Under the pieces are notes generated by a model. That model was given only the letters and a program-made list of their open reading frames with translations. It was not told the DNA's origin and searched no databases. This document shows positions 47,219 to 59,427 of a DNA stretch of 64,000 nucleotides, piece by piece. Within the stretch, counting starts at the first letter, position 1; the number at the start of each line of letters is the position of its first letter. A program made the position numbers and the translations under genes. This DNA comes from Protopterus annectens (lineage: Eukaryota; Chordata; Ceratodontiformes; Protopteridae): positions 1,492,434,179 to 1,492,498,178 of the forward strand of contig NC_056745.1 of the NCBI RefSeq assembly GCF_019279795.1. Direction: 5' to 3'.

Positions 47219-48515
47219 ATACTTGTAAAATAAAAGCAAAGGCCACGGTAATGTGGTGAGCATTTCCAAAGGGACGGAGGCAGAGGAAAAAACACTTGCC
47301 ATTAAGGGAAGAAAATGACATTTAGGAAGAAGTATGTAAAAGTCAAGCCAAAGAAATTGAAACAGATCATGACTTTCTTTTCTGAATAAAAGACAAACAT
47401 GCAACAGTTTAAACTGTAACTAGAATGTCTCTACCAGAGTTGTAAAAACATACTCTGTAGCCCGTGTATTTTTAAAGACATCTAATCATTTCGGGAAGGT
47501 CATTGTTATTGGCTAAATTCTGAGTGTCCATTGTTGAATATGGTACTTTGGTTTGACGCCTTGAAGGAATGTACCTAAACAACTTGATAAGGTGATGCAC
47601 AAGACCCCCCCTTACTAGAAAAGTCAATGGGTTAAAAAAGTAGACCAGTTTAGAAAGGCTTCAGAAATTGTTCTGTTTCTTTTAAGTTTCTTAGGGGTGA
47701 CCTTTGCCTGGTCTATGTCAATGTTGGATTTTTTTTTTGATTTTCTGCCTGGAATGGGCCACTGAGGAAAGCTAACACCAAACTAAGGTGACCCGATCCT
47801 ACTTGTAAATATCAGTAGTTAGAACTAACCCATAACCGCTAAAAATGCACAGTACTTTGTAAGGTAATGTATTACATTAAGATCATTAGCGTTCTTCGGC
47901 ATAATCTAAATACCCAACCAAAGTAAAAAATATCGGAGTAAGGTTATGACCTCAAGTTTCTTAAAGACTATTAGGTGTTAAACTTGACAGTAAAACCTTG
48001 TAAACCAGATGCAGTACTTTGAGGTGGGGGTGGGGGGAAGTATACCTCTTATCTGTCAAGATTTTCAGAGAATGTCCACATTTTTGCCTCATTTTTGCAC
48101 AAAAAATCAAAAAAATTTTGATTTTCTGGCAAATCAAGAATTGAAGTCACTAAATAATGACAGATTCGAGTTTCAGACTTCATATCCTTCAGAAAATGTA
48201 TATTACTTCTAAATCTATTACTCTAGGAACTTTCTAAGTTTATAGGCGGGATATTTAAAATTTCTCCCTATTTTGGGGTCTTTTCTCCCCCATCCCATTG
48301 TTTTTGGCTTTCTTCAAATTTCTTCCATTAAGAGACTGAGTAACGTCTGCACACCTGTTAGTTTAACTTAACGAGTAAATTATAACTTAAGAGTTAGATT
48401 GTTTAGTAGCAGAAGGGGAACTCATTAGGACTGCAAAACCAACAATGTTCCACACCATTTGCTGACAGCCTGATAAATATCCTGTTTTGTCAGCTTGCAA
48501 GTGTCTATGATTGCT
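47219..48515. other. No gene seen
   Basis: AT-rich. No supported gene or repeat. Confidence 0.5.
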
Positions 48516-48768
48516 GAAAACTGCACTTTTTTGCACAAAGTAAACTGCTGCCTAGTTTGTAGTTCATAGTTCCGTAAATAAGTACTAGGCAGGATGCCTT
48601 TGTGGAACTTTTTAAGCCGAACAATTTCCCTTTCAAAAGTAAGAATTAAACCTTGTACCTTGTGTCTATGAGGTAAACACTTTAACCTATATGCCAACCC
48701 TCACACCCTGTGTAGTGCATCTGCAAGGTAAATACCTTAACCATTATGCCAAACTCCTTTTTGTCCCA
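48516..48768 (-). mobile_element. tRNA-derived SINE with duplicated head
   Basis: On the minus strand two A-box-like segments follow each other, TTGGCATAATGGTTAAGG and TTGGCATATAGGTTAAAG, before a single B-box-like GGTTTAATTCTTAC and the GGTTCATAG-family body, which ends CGGAACTATGAACTAC. This suggests a dimeric head or one SINE inserted into another. Confidence 0.6.
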
Positions 48769-51244
48769 TCCTTTATTGATGGCTAAGCCCACAAGTGCAC
48801 TGACCATGACAGGTTACCAGCCAAATCCTTGCCCCATGTCCCTGACTTACTCCAGTGTTGCTGGGGGTATTTGTGGATCCTTAGCCATCCTGGTGGTTTG
48901 GCACATCTTTGCATCCATCCAGTGGGGAATTTCTTGTGTATGACCTATCCATAGCCCCCCTCCCATAGCAGTATAGCTCCATCTCGGGTTATGATGGGTT
49001 GTAATGTGAACTAGTGAATTATTGCCCCACTTGCACACCAGCTCAGCCAGGCCCACTACCACTTTGTGAACAACATCTCCTCTAGAGATGTCCACTGTCT
49101 CCACCAAGGATACTTGCAAAGAGATGTTCATGCCCCCCCCCCCCAGGATAACAAATCTCATTCCTCCCTGCCTGTTTATCAGTCCCCTAACCTGTTAATT
49201 GAACTATGGTCACAGTCAAGGCTTTATTCTTGTATACCACCAGAGCTGCCCAACCCCTAATCAAGTTGTTGAGAATAGGGGTTGCATAATATGAATATTA
49301 AAACTGATGATTTTTATGAATTAGGGTTTTATTTCAGTGTCAGGAAGTATGAAGGCTTCACCTTGTTGCTTCATGTCAGGAGAAATGGAGGATTTGACCA
49401 TCCAAAGTCATGCTGATGCAGCTGCTGTGCATTCAGAGCACAGGTCATCATCTTGTTTACGTTTGTCCTTGGTACTCACCAGCACTATTATTTCCCAAAG
49501 GTCAGGTAGCATCTTCGCTTGGGCAGCACTTGCCAGCCGTGCATTATGTAGCCATCAGGTAGATTCATTTTTAAAGAGGCAGCATTTTGTCCAGTTAAAG
49601 TGTGCAAAGTCTTCAAACTTATAAATGAAATAAAAATCATAGGTGCAACAACAAAGCAGGTAACTTTTTCCAAAATGATAGGTTTGTGCTACAGTTCATC
49701 TTATTTCGTTTAACAGAGTTAGACCCTGTAGACACAAGACCCTCCTCAGCTGCTGTCTGTCGCACTAGATGCAGATGGAGCCTGAATGAACCCTGGGACT
49801 ACAGGATGAAGGTTAGGATCAGGAGGGAAGTCCAGGTGGGTTACTTTTCTGTCACTGTTGGGTTACCTAGTTGACCCATGGATGTCTGTCATGGGGCTAC
49901 TTCTTTTCGAACGTCCCCTCTTATGTAAATATGGTAATAAGCTTACTGTAACCAAATAGTATGATATTTGCCTGGCCGTGTTTCACAGAGGGCTAAAGCT
50001 CTGACTGTGACCTAGGTGAGTGTAGAGTTCAGTAAGTGATTCAGGCACTTGACATTTCTGGCGCGGGTGGAAGTTGAACATCCTGGAAAGGAGGGATTTT
50101 TTGGTCCCAGCTGGCTGATTTGCTGCCATACAGCTGGAGATCTGCATGACACAAGTGACAGGGGCATAAGCTTGGCAATTTAAAGCTGGTGATGGTAGCC
50201 TGTGTGTGTGTGGGAGTGTGCTCACACCCCAATGGGAGAGCATAGGATGCTCCCACAATAATGCAGGTGCCCATAGCTATCATCAAAGGTGCATTATGGC
50301 CATAACAGAAATACTGTTCATGGCTGCTTGTGTGACAGCCATGCCACAGAAAGTTCTCACACAGGGGACAGCTTAATAGACTGGCAGCAGTTGTGGCAGC
50401 TCAATGGTCAGCAAGCACAGGGCTCAGAAAAACAACTTAGAAAAAATACTGTCAGTCGCACACTGGATAATGTAGGTGTAAATATTAGAGCAAAAGATGC
50501 CAAAGTTTTCCAGAATTTAGCTCATTTAGCTGCATTCTTGTTTGTATTGGCTGTGTATCAAACCCACTTTCTTTTCAACAGAATAGGCATGACAGCTTTT
50601 TGCATTTTATAGAATTTTAAAAATAACTTTGCAGTAAGACATTGTCATTGCTTTGATATGCAGAGCAAGCTTGTTGGAAGCTGAGGCAGGCACTTGGTCT
50701 TCTCCGTTGCCAGCTGTATTACTTCATGGCTACAGTCTCTGCTTCTAACATCAGTACAAGTAATGGATTTACCACTTTGCCCCTTCTTCATGGGTGTCAT
50801 TCCATAGGGCGGACCTTGTCCTTTTTTTATGCGTACTTGCTTGGCTGGGATATTATGGATGTGAGTGTGGGGTTTCTAATATTCTGTACTCTACCCTGTG
50901 GTGAGCTTCTCTTTGGGGGTGGGGGACTAAATAAACCAAGATTCACCAATTCATCTCAGCAAGTTTTGAAGAGTGGATCATGTACCTGTTTGCACAATCC
51001 AGCTTATTTTGTGTGTGCGCGCACACGCTTGTTTATTATGTTGGTCATTTATGGTGTGTATTAACTGGAAATATTCAAGCTATGAAGGACTATTTTCAAT
51101 GGAATCCTGAGTGGAAAAGCTTCAATGTAGTGCAAGACAGTATAACTTTTTTATAAACTGTTAAAATTATAGTATGCTGTGGACAAGTTGGAAAAATACA
51201 GTACCATCGTACAAATATGATATCTTTTACAGGTATGACAAAAA
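48769..51244. other. No gene seen; C13 tract near 49130
   Basis: No supported gene. A weak LINE-tail remnant is visible on the minus strand near 51070-51120 (CTTTTCCACTCAGG, CCATTGAAAATAG). Confidence 0.45.
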
Positions 51245-51257
51245 CAAACTACTTATG
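51245..51257 (+). repeat. Left target-site duplication of SINE copy 4
   Basis: caaactacttatg, repeated at 51495-51507. Confidence 0.9.
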
Positions 51258-51494
51258 TTGTTGTGTCTTTCGGCTTATCCCGGTTAAGGGTCGCCACAGT
51301 GGAACTCCAGTCCGCTAATGTTTGGTAGTGGATTTTTATGTGCCGAGTTACCAGCCCTGATGCACAACCTTCAATGAAGGCATGCCCATTCATGCATGCC
51401 TCCACACAGAAGATGCTCTAGCTGAGAATCAAACGGGACAACGTCTTGCTGTGAGGCGACAACGCTACCGCAGCACCACTACCGCGGGTACAAG
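51258..51494 (-). mobile_element. tRNA-derived SINE with RTE-like tail, copy 4 (full length, 13-bp target duplication)
   Basis: Minus-strand head with GCTGCGGTAGCGTTGTCGCC and B-box CCCGTTTGATTCTCAGC, the common body, and an end at CGAAAGACACAACAA. Perfect 13-bp direct repeats (caaactacttatg) bound it, which fixes the element's limits and shows target-primed retrotransposition. Confidence 0.9.
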
Positions 51495-51610
51495 CAAACT
51501 ACTTATGTAATAAAATAAAAAAAACTTTAATCACCATAATACATGTTAAATGTTTTGGGCTCAGTTGTATCTAGTTAAGGGCAGTCAGTTAGTGCTGAAG
51601 TCATTCATTA

Positions 51611-51695
51611 CACCTAGCGCATAGACAGACTAGTTATATAACTAAATAATGGCACACCTAGCGCATAGACGGACTAGTTATATAACTAAATAATG
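51611..51695. repeat. 42-bp direct duplication
   Basis: cacctagcgcatagacagac plus tagttatataactaaataatgg occurs twice in tandem with one difference. Confidence 0.92.
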
Positions 51696-53104
51696 GCATG
51701 AGCAGAGGTAGAACAGTTGTTTGGTATGGTAGTATAAAAGGCTCACTGTTAAGATGGTCAGTTTGAATTAGGATGTACCAGAGGATGCTCGTTAGCACGC
51801 ACTGTACCTAGTGTGATGTGCGCTAACATTAGAATGTTATACATCTTTTTTTAAGAAATAAATCTTTGTGTGAATCAAGTTGTTCTTAAGAAGATAAGAT
51901 TAAAAAAAAATGGCAGGGTAACATCCATCAAGGGGCTTCTGCCCAATGCAACCCCCAAAGGACTGTAAGACATTTAAAATTGTGTATAATGGGGGGGGGG
52001 CAGCTCTTTCTTTGCTGGATGTGGCTTGCTGGCTTTCAATAACATTAAGCCAGTAATGCCCAACATTAGTTTTTCAATTTTTTTTTTAATATACTTAACA
52101 TTCTGAAACTTTTTAATATTCAGAAAGTATAGAATTAGAATAACGTTTAAACAAATGTGCCAAACACTTAACTGACAGCCCAGTCAGGGAGTCGGGTAAG
52201 TCTGCACTGCCCTCACCTGTACAAAATGCAGTGATGTGTCCTAAAGAAAACAATCACTGAAAGGTGAACTAGGGGAAAATGAATGAAGGCAACTTGACCA
52301 ACCTAAGTAGGGCAACCGTTAGGTTACCTTTCTTACCTAGTCCTGTACTTTGGTAAATATAGTGCTTTATTATCAGCTTGTTGGGGGGTAATGAATAAAT
52401 GTACAGCTCGCAACGTTCATTACCTTTAAGTCGTATGTACGGGTGCATTTGTATTTAGTTGCATTGACCTTTTATTTCTTTTTGTAAAAAGTATTTCTAC
52501 TAGGTAATGCTGCTTTTCTGCCTAAACAAACACATTTTGATCTTTTTATATCTTGCTTTTGTTTTGGTAAGCAAGGATCCTGTCAGACTGGTTCATTCTG
52601 GCTCTTAAGGGAATAAGTTTGAGTCCGGCTGGAACTGTGGTTACATACTTTTAGTAGGTTTGATGTAGTTTTTAGAGTATGACAAACACATTACCACTGG
52701 AAAACATCCTGTTTGTGCCTTTTCTTTGCATACTAAAGTCTGAGTAGGGTAACTTGTATTAAAATTTTTGACTAAGTAAGCAGTCTGAATTGTCTTCTTT
52801 TTAATTGCAGTAATGTTATCAATGTACTGTCTCTAGTTAAATGTTTGTCATCAGAAAGGGGTGAATGTTACACACCCTGCTTAATAATGCAAAGCCATAC
52901 ACAATTCATTTTTATTTTTCATTCATTTAAAAAAAAAACTGCCATCCAACTGAAGTGATTCCTAGAACCTTGTATTCAGAATGAACCCAACTGTACAGGA
53001 GCAAGTCCTATGTAATGTTTGTATGCAATGCGACACTTGAAAACTTTTCAAAGCCTTGCATTTTTCAGTGTTTTGGCAGGCATGTTTAGCATGTTATCCT
53101 GCAG
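51696..53104. other. No gene seen
   Basis: Contains a G run near 51990. No supported gene. Confidence 0.5.
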
Positions 53105-54104
53105 TTCTCTACTGTCTGCTTCTTTAGCTCACATTTGTATTGTTTTTAAAGCGTCTGTAAATTGCTGGAAGAACCAGGAAGGCCATAAAGACAACTAAAC
53201 CTTTCATGAAGAGTTTTGAAACTGGTATTGTACGTCTCACAATATGTACATGTTCAAGCTTGCTTGTGGCTGAAACTAGGTATATATTTTTGTTAGATAT
53301 GGAAAATGTAAGTTAATTGAGGGAGGAAATGAGAAATAAATCCCCACTTTGTTAACATGAGAAACAGACATGAAAACTCATGCAGTCAGTGAAACTGAAA
53401 GGATTACAGTGGAGCTCGAGTGGGAGGATGTCAGCCAGTAGGTGTTGGACATTCACTTGAAAGGGAAACATCTAAGGCAAAGTTATAAAAGGTTTCGATG
53501 AGCGATTTAACTTGCTGCGTGCTTATGAATTTAGAGTAACTGAGAAGCAAGTGTAAATGTTAATGTTTCTCTGTACCTTCTTTGAATGTGGCATCCCAAT
53601 CCTAATTTTTTCATTATAAGACCATCTGAAAGTAAGTAATCCATTAGTGCACTGACTTTTCAAGGTGTGGAATGTGAGAAATTAAAAGAAAAGTACTATT
53701 TTATATTTTATGAAATTATAAAACCCTGATAAAATATTTTTTCTAATGCTTACTGCTTCTTTACTGTGCAAGAATAGAGATATAGAAAGGACATATTTTA
53801 TTTATTTATTTAGGACCTATTGCTTCCAAAGCAGTGTAGCAAGCCTCTCTGCGTCACCTTTCAAGCCTGATTTACCTGTGGGTTTACAGTTTTCTGCTTT
53901 TTCAGTTTCATTATATCACAATAAACTGAACATGCACAGTGGTGTCTGACACTGAAAAGAATGTAGGCCTTTCACAGTGGTCCCTGCTGTGGCAAAGTTA
54001 TGATGAGATAGACCATCATCTCAACAATGCTGGCCGCAACTGCAATTGTCAGTTTCCTGACACTCTTGTATATGGGAGTGGAGGGAGGAACCTGTAATCT
54101 CTGA

Positions 54105-54300
54105 CAGTTGGTGCAGAGGATTAATGAACTGTTAATGAGCTGTTTATTGTGCTCTACTAGCCCAGGGTTCGATTCCTTCAGCTTACATTGCCTGTGTGAA
54201 CAAGTCACTTAATTGGACGGAGCACGTGGGATGAGTGATGAGTCTGAAAATGACCAATGGTCTACCCCACTAAACAAATACAAGTAAAATAACACTTTTT
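54105..54300 (+). mobile_element. MIR/CORE-like SINE remnant in copy A
   Basis: A-box-like ttggtgcagaggattaatga, B-box GGGTTCGATTCC, then gtgtgaacaagtcacttaat, the MIR/CORE segment. The same repeat lies at about 60431-60626 in copy B. Confidence 0.6.
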
Positions 54301-54404
54301 CAGTTATGAGGGTTATCTTGGTCTCGTTCAAATTGTGAATACATTGGTAGGGAAACAAGGGCTGTGGCATTTAGCCTTGACCCAGAATCTTGTCCCGCAG
54401 TCTT

Positions 54405-54615
54405 CTGCTCCTTATAAGTTCATAGGTAGTTATTAGGCTTACAGTCCAGGAGAACATTGAAGGTGCCTAGCCCATATTCTCCGCTGCCCTCAAGCACTGT
54501 CTGGTTAAGTGACTTGTTCAGAGTCGCACAGCAGGCAAATGAGGACTGAACAAATCAAACCCTGTACCCCAAGAACAATGCTCAGCCTTTAGCCTCTGAG
54601 CCAAGTGCCAGGCAG
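54405..54615 (-). mobile_element. CORE-like SINE remnant in copy A
   Basis: The minus strand reads TGCGACTCTGAACAAGTCAC, CAGACAGTGCTTGAGGGC, GGGCTAGGC and ends AACTACCTATGAACTTATAA. Related to 35336-35530. The counterpart in copy B is at about 60732-60942. Confidence 0.65.
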
Positions 54616-56860
54616 ATTCTTGGTCTATACCGGTCACCTGCTTTGCTTAATTCAACAACAACAGAAAGACCCAGACAAATCAGAGTCTTCACTGTGTAAT
54701 ATCTTAAACCTCTAAGAATGGAGGCCTGTGGGATGCATGCAAAGTTTGCCTCTCTTCATTCTTTACCAAGGCAAAAAAATTATGGGCCTTGAACATATTA
54801 AGGTAATGGCCTTACACGTTTGCCTGTTTGACTTGTTGATCTCTGAATTGTCAGGTACCTAGGGCTGCATTTGCCTGAATTTTTGAAATGGGCCCTTACA
54901 GGTTGCAACTGATCTACTAAATTTAAAAGTCTGAGCTAAAGCAGTGCTTCAATCTCAAACCCACCAAAAATCAGTGTAGTGTTGATGTGCAGTGAACACT
55001 AACAGCCCGGGTACATGAGAGATTTACTTCCATTTCTAACCTCCATCTACAGCTCTCAAGTGGATTCTCTGATAACAACAAGGGGAATCCCATGGTTAGA
55101 GACAAATTCTTCTCTGTCTTAAAGTGCCTAATGCAAGCTGGCAGAAGGAAGCAGAGACTTGTTCCATGGTAGCTGGATATCGCATGAGGTTACAAGTACA
55201 TTAAGTTTTTGATAATATGCTACCAATGAAGCAGCAATTGGAGCTTAGTTGTTTAGCTGGCAGTTGCAAAATGTGAAATGGTAGATTGGTATATTGCAGA
55301 AAAGTAGCACATCCAAAATGAAAACATAAAAACAGTAGTAGTATTTTCTGTAATATATGGCAAGAAATGACATACATTTTTTTTTTTTTTTTTAATAATA
55401 ACGTGTGCCAAAAAAATTAGCAAGTATGTGGAAGTCACAACCCTGGTTACAGGCTCAGGTGCCACAAAACTAGCAGCTTTGTGACAAGGGTGCCTTCTGA
55501 GGCAGCTGGTAATTAGTGATGCTCTCCTGAGTTTTTAGTTACTTTTGGAATTGTGCATAATATTTGTTAAATGTGTACCACTTCTGTGGCTTTATTCTAT
55601 GAGCATGTACTAATTTAGTTCCTTTTTTCAACAGTAAACAAAACTTAAACTGAGATACGGGATTTTAAGTATATCGTAGCTGGAAGTCGCATCTTGGAAG
55701 GAACAGTTAAGCATGAATGCATATCTGAACACAGTAAGTCTCTCTCATCACTTCAGTATTGACATGTTAACCAATATTCCACATCTACCGTGGATTAGAG
55801 ACTCTCCAGTTTGTTTATACTTAAAAATTTGTATTGCAACTTATTCTAACAAGATGCAATAAACAAAAGCTGTGCAAATAACTAAGAGAACACTTATCTT
55901 TTGTGTGAATTGGTATTGTATATTTCTTTGTTCTAACAAGATATGATAAACCAAATCTGTGAAAATGCCCAAGAGAAAAACTGTTGTGAATTGGTATTCT
56001 GTGATCTTCCTTTGGGAAGTATCTATTTTCTGTTGGCAGTTTCCCATAGCTGTGTTAGATGTACTGTAGTGAGCTTGTTAAAGTAGAAAACCCGTCATTA
56101 TAAATATTCATGAGGCGATTTTGAAATGAAAGCCCATGACATTTATTGGTCTGTTAAGGAAATTACTTTTGACTTTATTATTATTAGTTATCTGTATAGT
56201 CATTTTTTCCACTGCATGTTTTAGGTGGGCTACAAGTATTGCAGGCTCATTTGCCATTCTCCACATAATTGTCTTTTGTCTGCACCAGATATTCTTTTAT
56301 CAGTTTTTTTTTACTCTTATTACCCCCTTCTGAAGACTTTGTCATCCATTGTTAACTTTCCTGAATGGAAAAAAAAATTCCCATATTTCCCTGACCTGTA
56401 CATCGTGTAATGTCAAGCTGCCCACCTGTTTTTGACACATACTTTGTTTTCCTAGACAGCTATTTATCTGCCACAACTTTGTTAGGGTAGCAAAGGAAGA
56501 ATTTTAAGAATAGGCACTTTTGAACAAAACGTAAAGCTTTCTTTGTATAACCCTGCAGATTCTGTGAGGTACCTGTTGAAACATTGTAGAAGTTGCAGTT
56601 TGCTACTAATTTTTTTAGTTTCATTGTATAGTTAACCTGATATCACAAGTTATGTACCCCTATAAAGGTCCTACACCCATCCCACTCACCTGGTTAACAC
56701 ATGTAGAAATAAACCAGTTGCATTATCTCAAGACATAAGAGGCATTGTAACAAATTAAACTTTATCGACTTGAATTTAAATTTCTGTTATTGAAGCAAAC
56801 AGTGTCTGTGGTGTCCCTCATAATCTCAGAAACCCAGTATGTCAATATACTGGGTCGAAA
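54616..56860. other. No gene seen within copy A
   Basis: AT-rich with a poly-T tract near 55380. Short frames such as 56136-56333 (hydrophobic, MTFIGLLRKLLLTLLLLVIC) occur in both copies but lack family motifs. Confidence 0.5.
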
Positions 56861-56951
56861 ACAAATAATGAGGAAACTAAGGGTAATGCTGCTAAGCATG
56901 AAGTCTTAACCTCAAGATGCACGCACTCAAAGCGCTCCTCAGTATGGAGAA

Positions 56952-57366
56952 CAGTGCTTTCTGGGTGTGAGACTGAATACAGCAGCCCAGATGGCCTTTT
57001 TAACCCCGGAAAACAAGTATATCTAACTACATAGTCGTCTACTCAAGACATCTTAACATAGGTCATCACTGATTGGCTTCCAATGCAAACTAATGAATGC
57101 AATTATCTAAAATGATAACAACTGCCAAATACACTGATAAATAATCTTGTTAAAGGAATTTTTGTGGGCTCAGGATTATAAACAAATCTTGGACCCGCAA
57201 CGGTGATTTGGATCTGGACTGCTTGGGAGTATCTAATGAAAGTGATACAGAAGTGCTGCAGTAGCTTAATAAAACCCGATAAATTTCATCAGTTTTTGAG
57301 TAAAGCTACTTTTGCGTAGGATTATTTTACTATATATGTTATGTGTAATCATTTCAACCATTTTTT
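56952..57366. other. Unassigned 415-bp stretch between copy A and the DIRS fragment
   Basis: It is part of the insert separating the two 3.85-kb repeats. One frame reads NGDLDLDCLGVSNESDTEVLQ-like wording and a TTAATAAAACCCG signal follows, but I cannot place it in a family. Confidence 0.4.
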
Positions 57367-57944
57367 AGGGCACAAGTTTTGGAGACTGCGTTAAGCCTGC
57401 AACTGACTCTTCAGGCAAGGTTTCTGCCAGGAGCACAGAACTCCCTAGCAGATGTATTAAGCAGACAAATCATGGATCCTCACGAGTGGAAACTGGATCT
57501 TCATGTATTTCAGAAATTGACAGTGTCATGGGGAACTCCAGACATAGATCTGTTCGCTTCTCCACTAAACCACCAGCTGCCAAAGTATTGCACAAAGGGG
57601 TTTCATCACACAGCTTGGAAAGTGGATGCTCTGTCTTTCAGTTGGAAAACCTTCATGTCTATGCCTTTCCACCTCTGCCTCTTCTTCCAAAGGTATTATT
57701 AAAGGTCAGACAAGACAGGCCAAGGATGATTTTGATAGCTCCAGATTGGCCTCGGCAACACTGGTACCCACTTCTAAGGAGTCTTGTACAGAAGCCTCCA
57801 TGGCCTTTTACCTCTGATTCCTCATCTGTTATCTCAGAAGGACGGTCATCTGCTCAATGTCAAGCTTCAATCTCTTCATCTCACAGCTTGGCATATTCTG
57901 TGTTGAAGCACAGCAGGTCTCAGCTTCCTCAACAAGTTTTAAAT

Positions 57945-58920
57945 GTGATTATGGAAGCTAGAAGGCCTAGTACTAGGAGAGTGTACGCAGAAAAATGGAA
58001 GAGATTTTTATTTTGGAGTACAGCAAAGAATTTGGAGATTTCAGAGCCTAATTTGAGTGTGGCTCTTCAATATCTTACTGAATTATTGGACAAAGGTTTG
58101 TCCTTCTCTTCCATAAAGATTCATGCTGCAGCAATTTCAGCTCACTATGATTGTGACCCACCTTTGTTTTCGCATCCTTTGTTCAAGCAGTTTCTTAGAG
58201 GGGCAAAGAATATAAGACCCCCACGAGCTCCTACTCCTGCTTGGGATCTCAATTTTGTGTTGGAAAACTTACTCTACAACCTTTTGAGCCTGCAGCTACT
58301 GCTGAATTGAAATATTTGTCATGGAAGACTGCTTTTCTGTTGGCTATTACTTCTGCAAGAAGGGTGTCTGAGTTGCAGGCCCTTATGGCAGTAGAGCCCT
58401 TTTGGTTTTCCATCAGGACAGGCTTTCATTCCGCACTAATCCTTCCTTTATGCCTAAGGTGGTTTCTAGTGTGCCTCTACACCACACTATGCATTTGCCT
58501 ACGTTTTTGCAGATCCTCAAAATAAAGGGGAAAAGATTTTGCACACTTTAGATGTACACAGGCAATTGCGTTATTATTTGAGCAGGACTAAGAATTTTAG
58601 GCAGTCTCAGCAGTTACTTGTTTCTTTTGCTTTGAGTTCACAGGGCAAGCCTGTGTCAAAACAAACTATTTCTAGGTGGATTGGCTTTTGCATTGCATTT
58701 TGTTATTCCCATCATGGCAAAGAGGTTCCAGCTGGGATTAGGCCTCATTCCACTAGGGCTACTGCCACTTCAACAGCATTTCTAAGGGGTGGCAACTAAG
58801 GATATTCTGGAAGCAGCTACTTGGAGTTCAGTGCATACTTTCTCTAGGCATTATCACCTGCCTATATACTCTAAGACTAGGGCTGGTTTTGCCACAGCTG
58901 TTTTACAAGGCATGTTGTCA
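57945..58920 (+). pseudogene. DIRS tyrosine recombinase remnant
   Basis: Recognisable parts: an N-terminal SAM-like segment (RRPSTRRVYAEKWKRFLFW, LSFSSIKIHAAAISAHY), the Arg-box (AFLLAITSARRVSELQAL) and the H-x-x-R box (GIRPHSTRATATS). These are the tyrosine recombinase signatures of DIRS elements. It is broken. Confidence 0.85.
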
Positions 58921-59014
58921 GCTCCTGCTACTTTATAATTTGCCAGCCTCCCTTACCTCTGCTTTGGGATTCTACCCAATAGTCAGGACTGCAGCAAGGG
59001 AAGACGAAGAACAT

Positions 59015-59427
59015 AGTACAGTTTTGTACCTACCATAAATGTAGATGTTCGAGGATTCCCTTGCTGCAGTCCAATTTACCCTCCCTCCTTCCCTCTGTGT
59101 TTCGGGGTGGTTGTGTAGGTGAGTTTACATGCTTATATTTTTTGTATATATTGTTGTATATATTGTACATGTTTTTTGGTGCAGGTTGTTTTTGGGACTT
59201 GTCTTTTTGGGTCTTCTGACATCTGGGGCAAGAAAAGACTGAGGAAATGACGTCGGTCATGCGCATTAGTACCCTGACGTACTGACGCCAGTCTAAGGCG
59301 CCATGACCAACGTCAGCCTTATACTCTGGTATTCGGGCCGACTGGGACGCGGACTATACCCAATAGTCAGGACTGCAGCAAGGGAATCCTCGAACATCTA
59401 CATTTATGGTAGGTACAAAACTGTACT
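59015..59427. repeat. Right terminal inverted arms of DIRS fragment 3
   Basis: agtacagttttgtacctacc...cttgctgcagtc (59015-59071) is the perfect or near-perfect reverse complement of 59371-59427, with about 300 bp between. Confidence 0.92.

Larger units (their letters stand above)
53105..56951 (+). repeat. 3.85-kb direct repeat, copy A
   Basis: The sequence from ttctctactgtctgcttctt to ctcctcagtatggagaaca recurs at 59428-63287, about 6.33 kb downstream, in the same orientation and about 99% identical by eye (a few dozen substitutions and small indels). It contains two SINE remnants and, at its right end, the start of a LINE endonuclease that is cut off at 56951. No host gene is supported inside it. 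Confidence 0.95.
57367..59427 (+). mobile_element. DIRS retroelement fragment 3 (3' part; broken)
   Basis: It begins in the RNase H region (LTLQARFLPGAQNSLADVLSR-like), continues through a tyrosine recombinase and ends in a terminal repeat. The terminal part carries two 57-bp arms in inverted orientation (59015-59071 and 59371-59427) and a 29-bp direct repeat (acccaatagtcaggactgca..., at 58974 and 59358). It is a partial and broken copy of a different DIRS subfamily from fragments 1 and 2. Its right end falls exactly at the start of the second 3.85-kb repeat. Confidence 0.88.

Noticed and set aside
53746-56410. Short frames repeated at 60.3-62.7 kb as a possible duplicated gene
   Set aside because: They are conserved only because the 3.85-kb segment is duplicated at about 99% identity. 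Non-coding parts are equally conserved.
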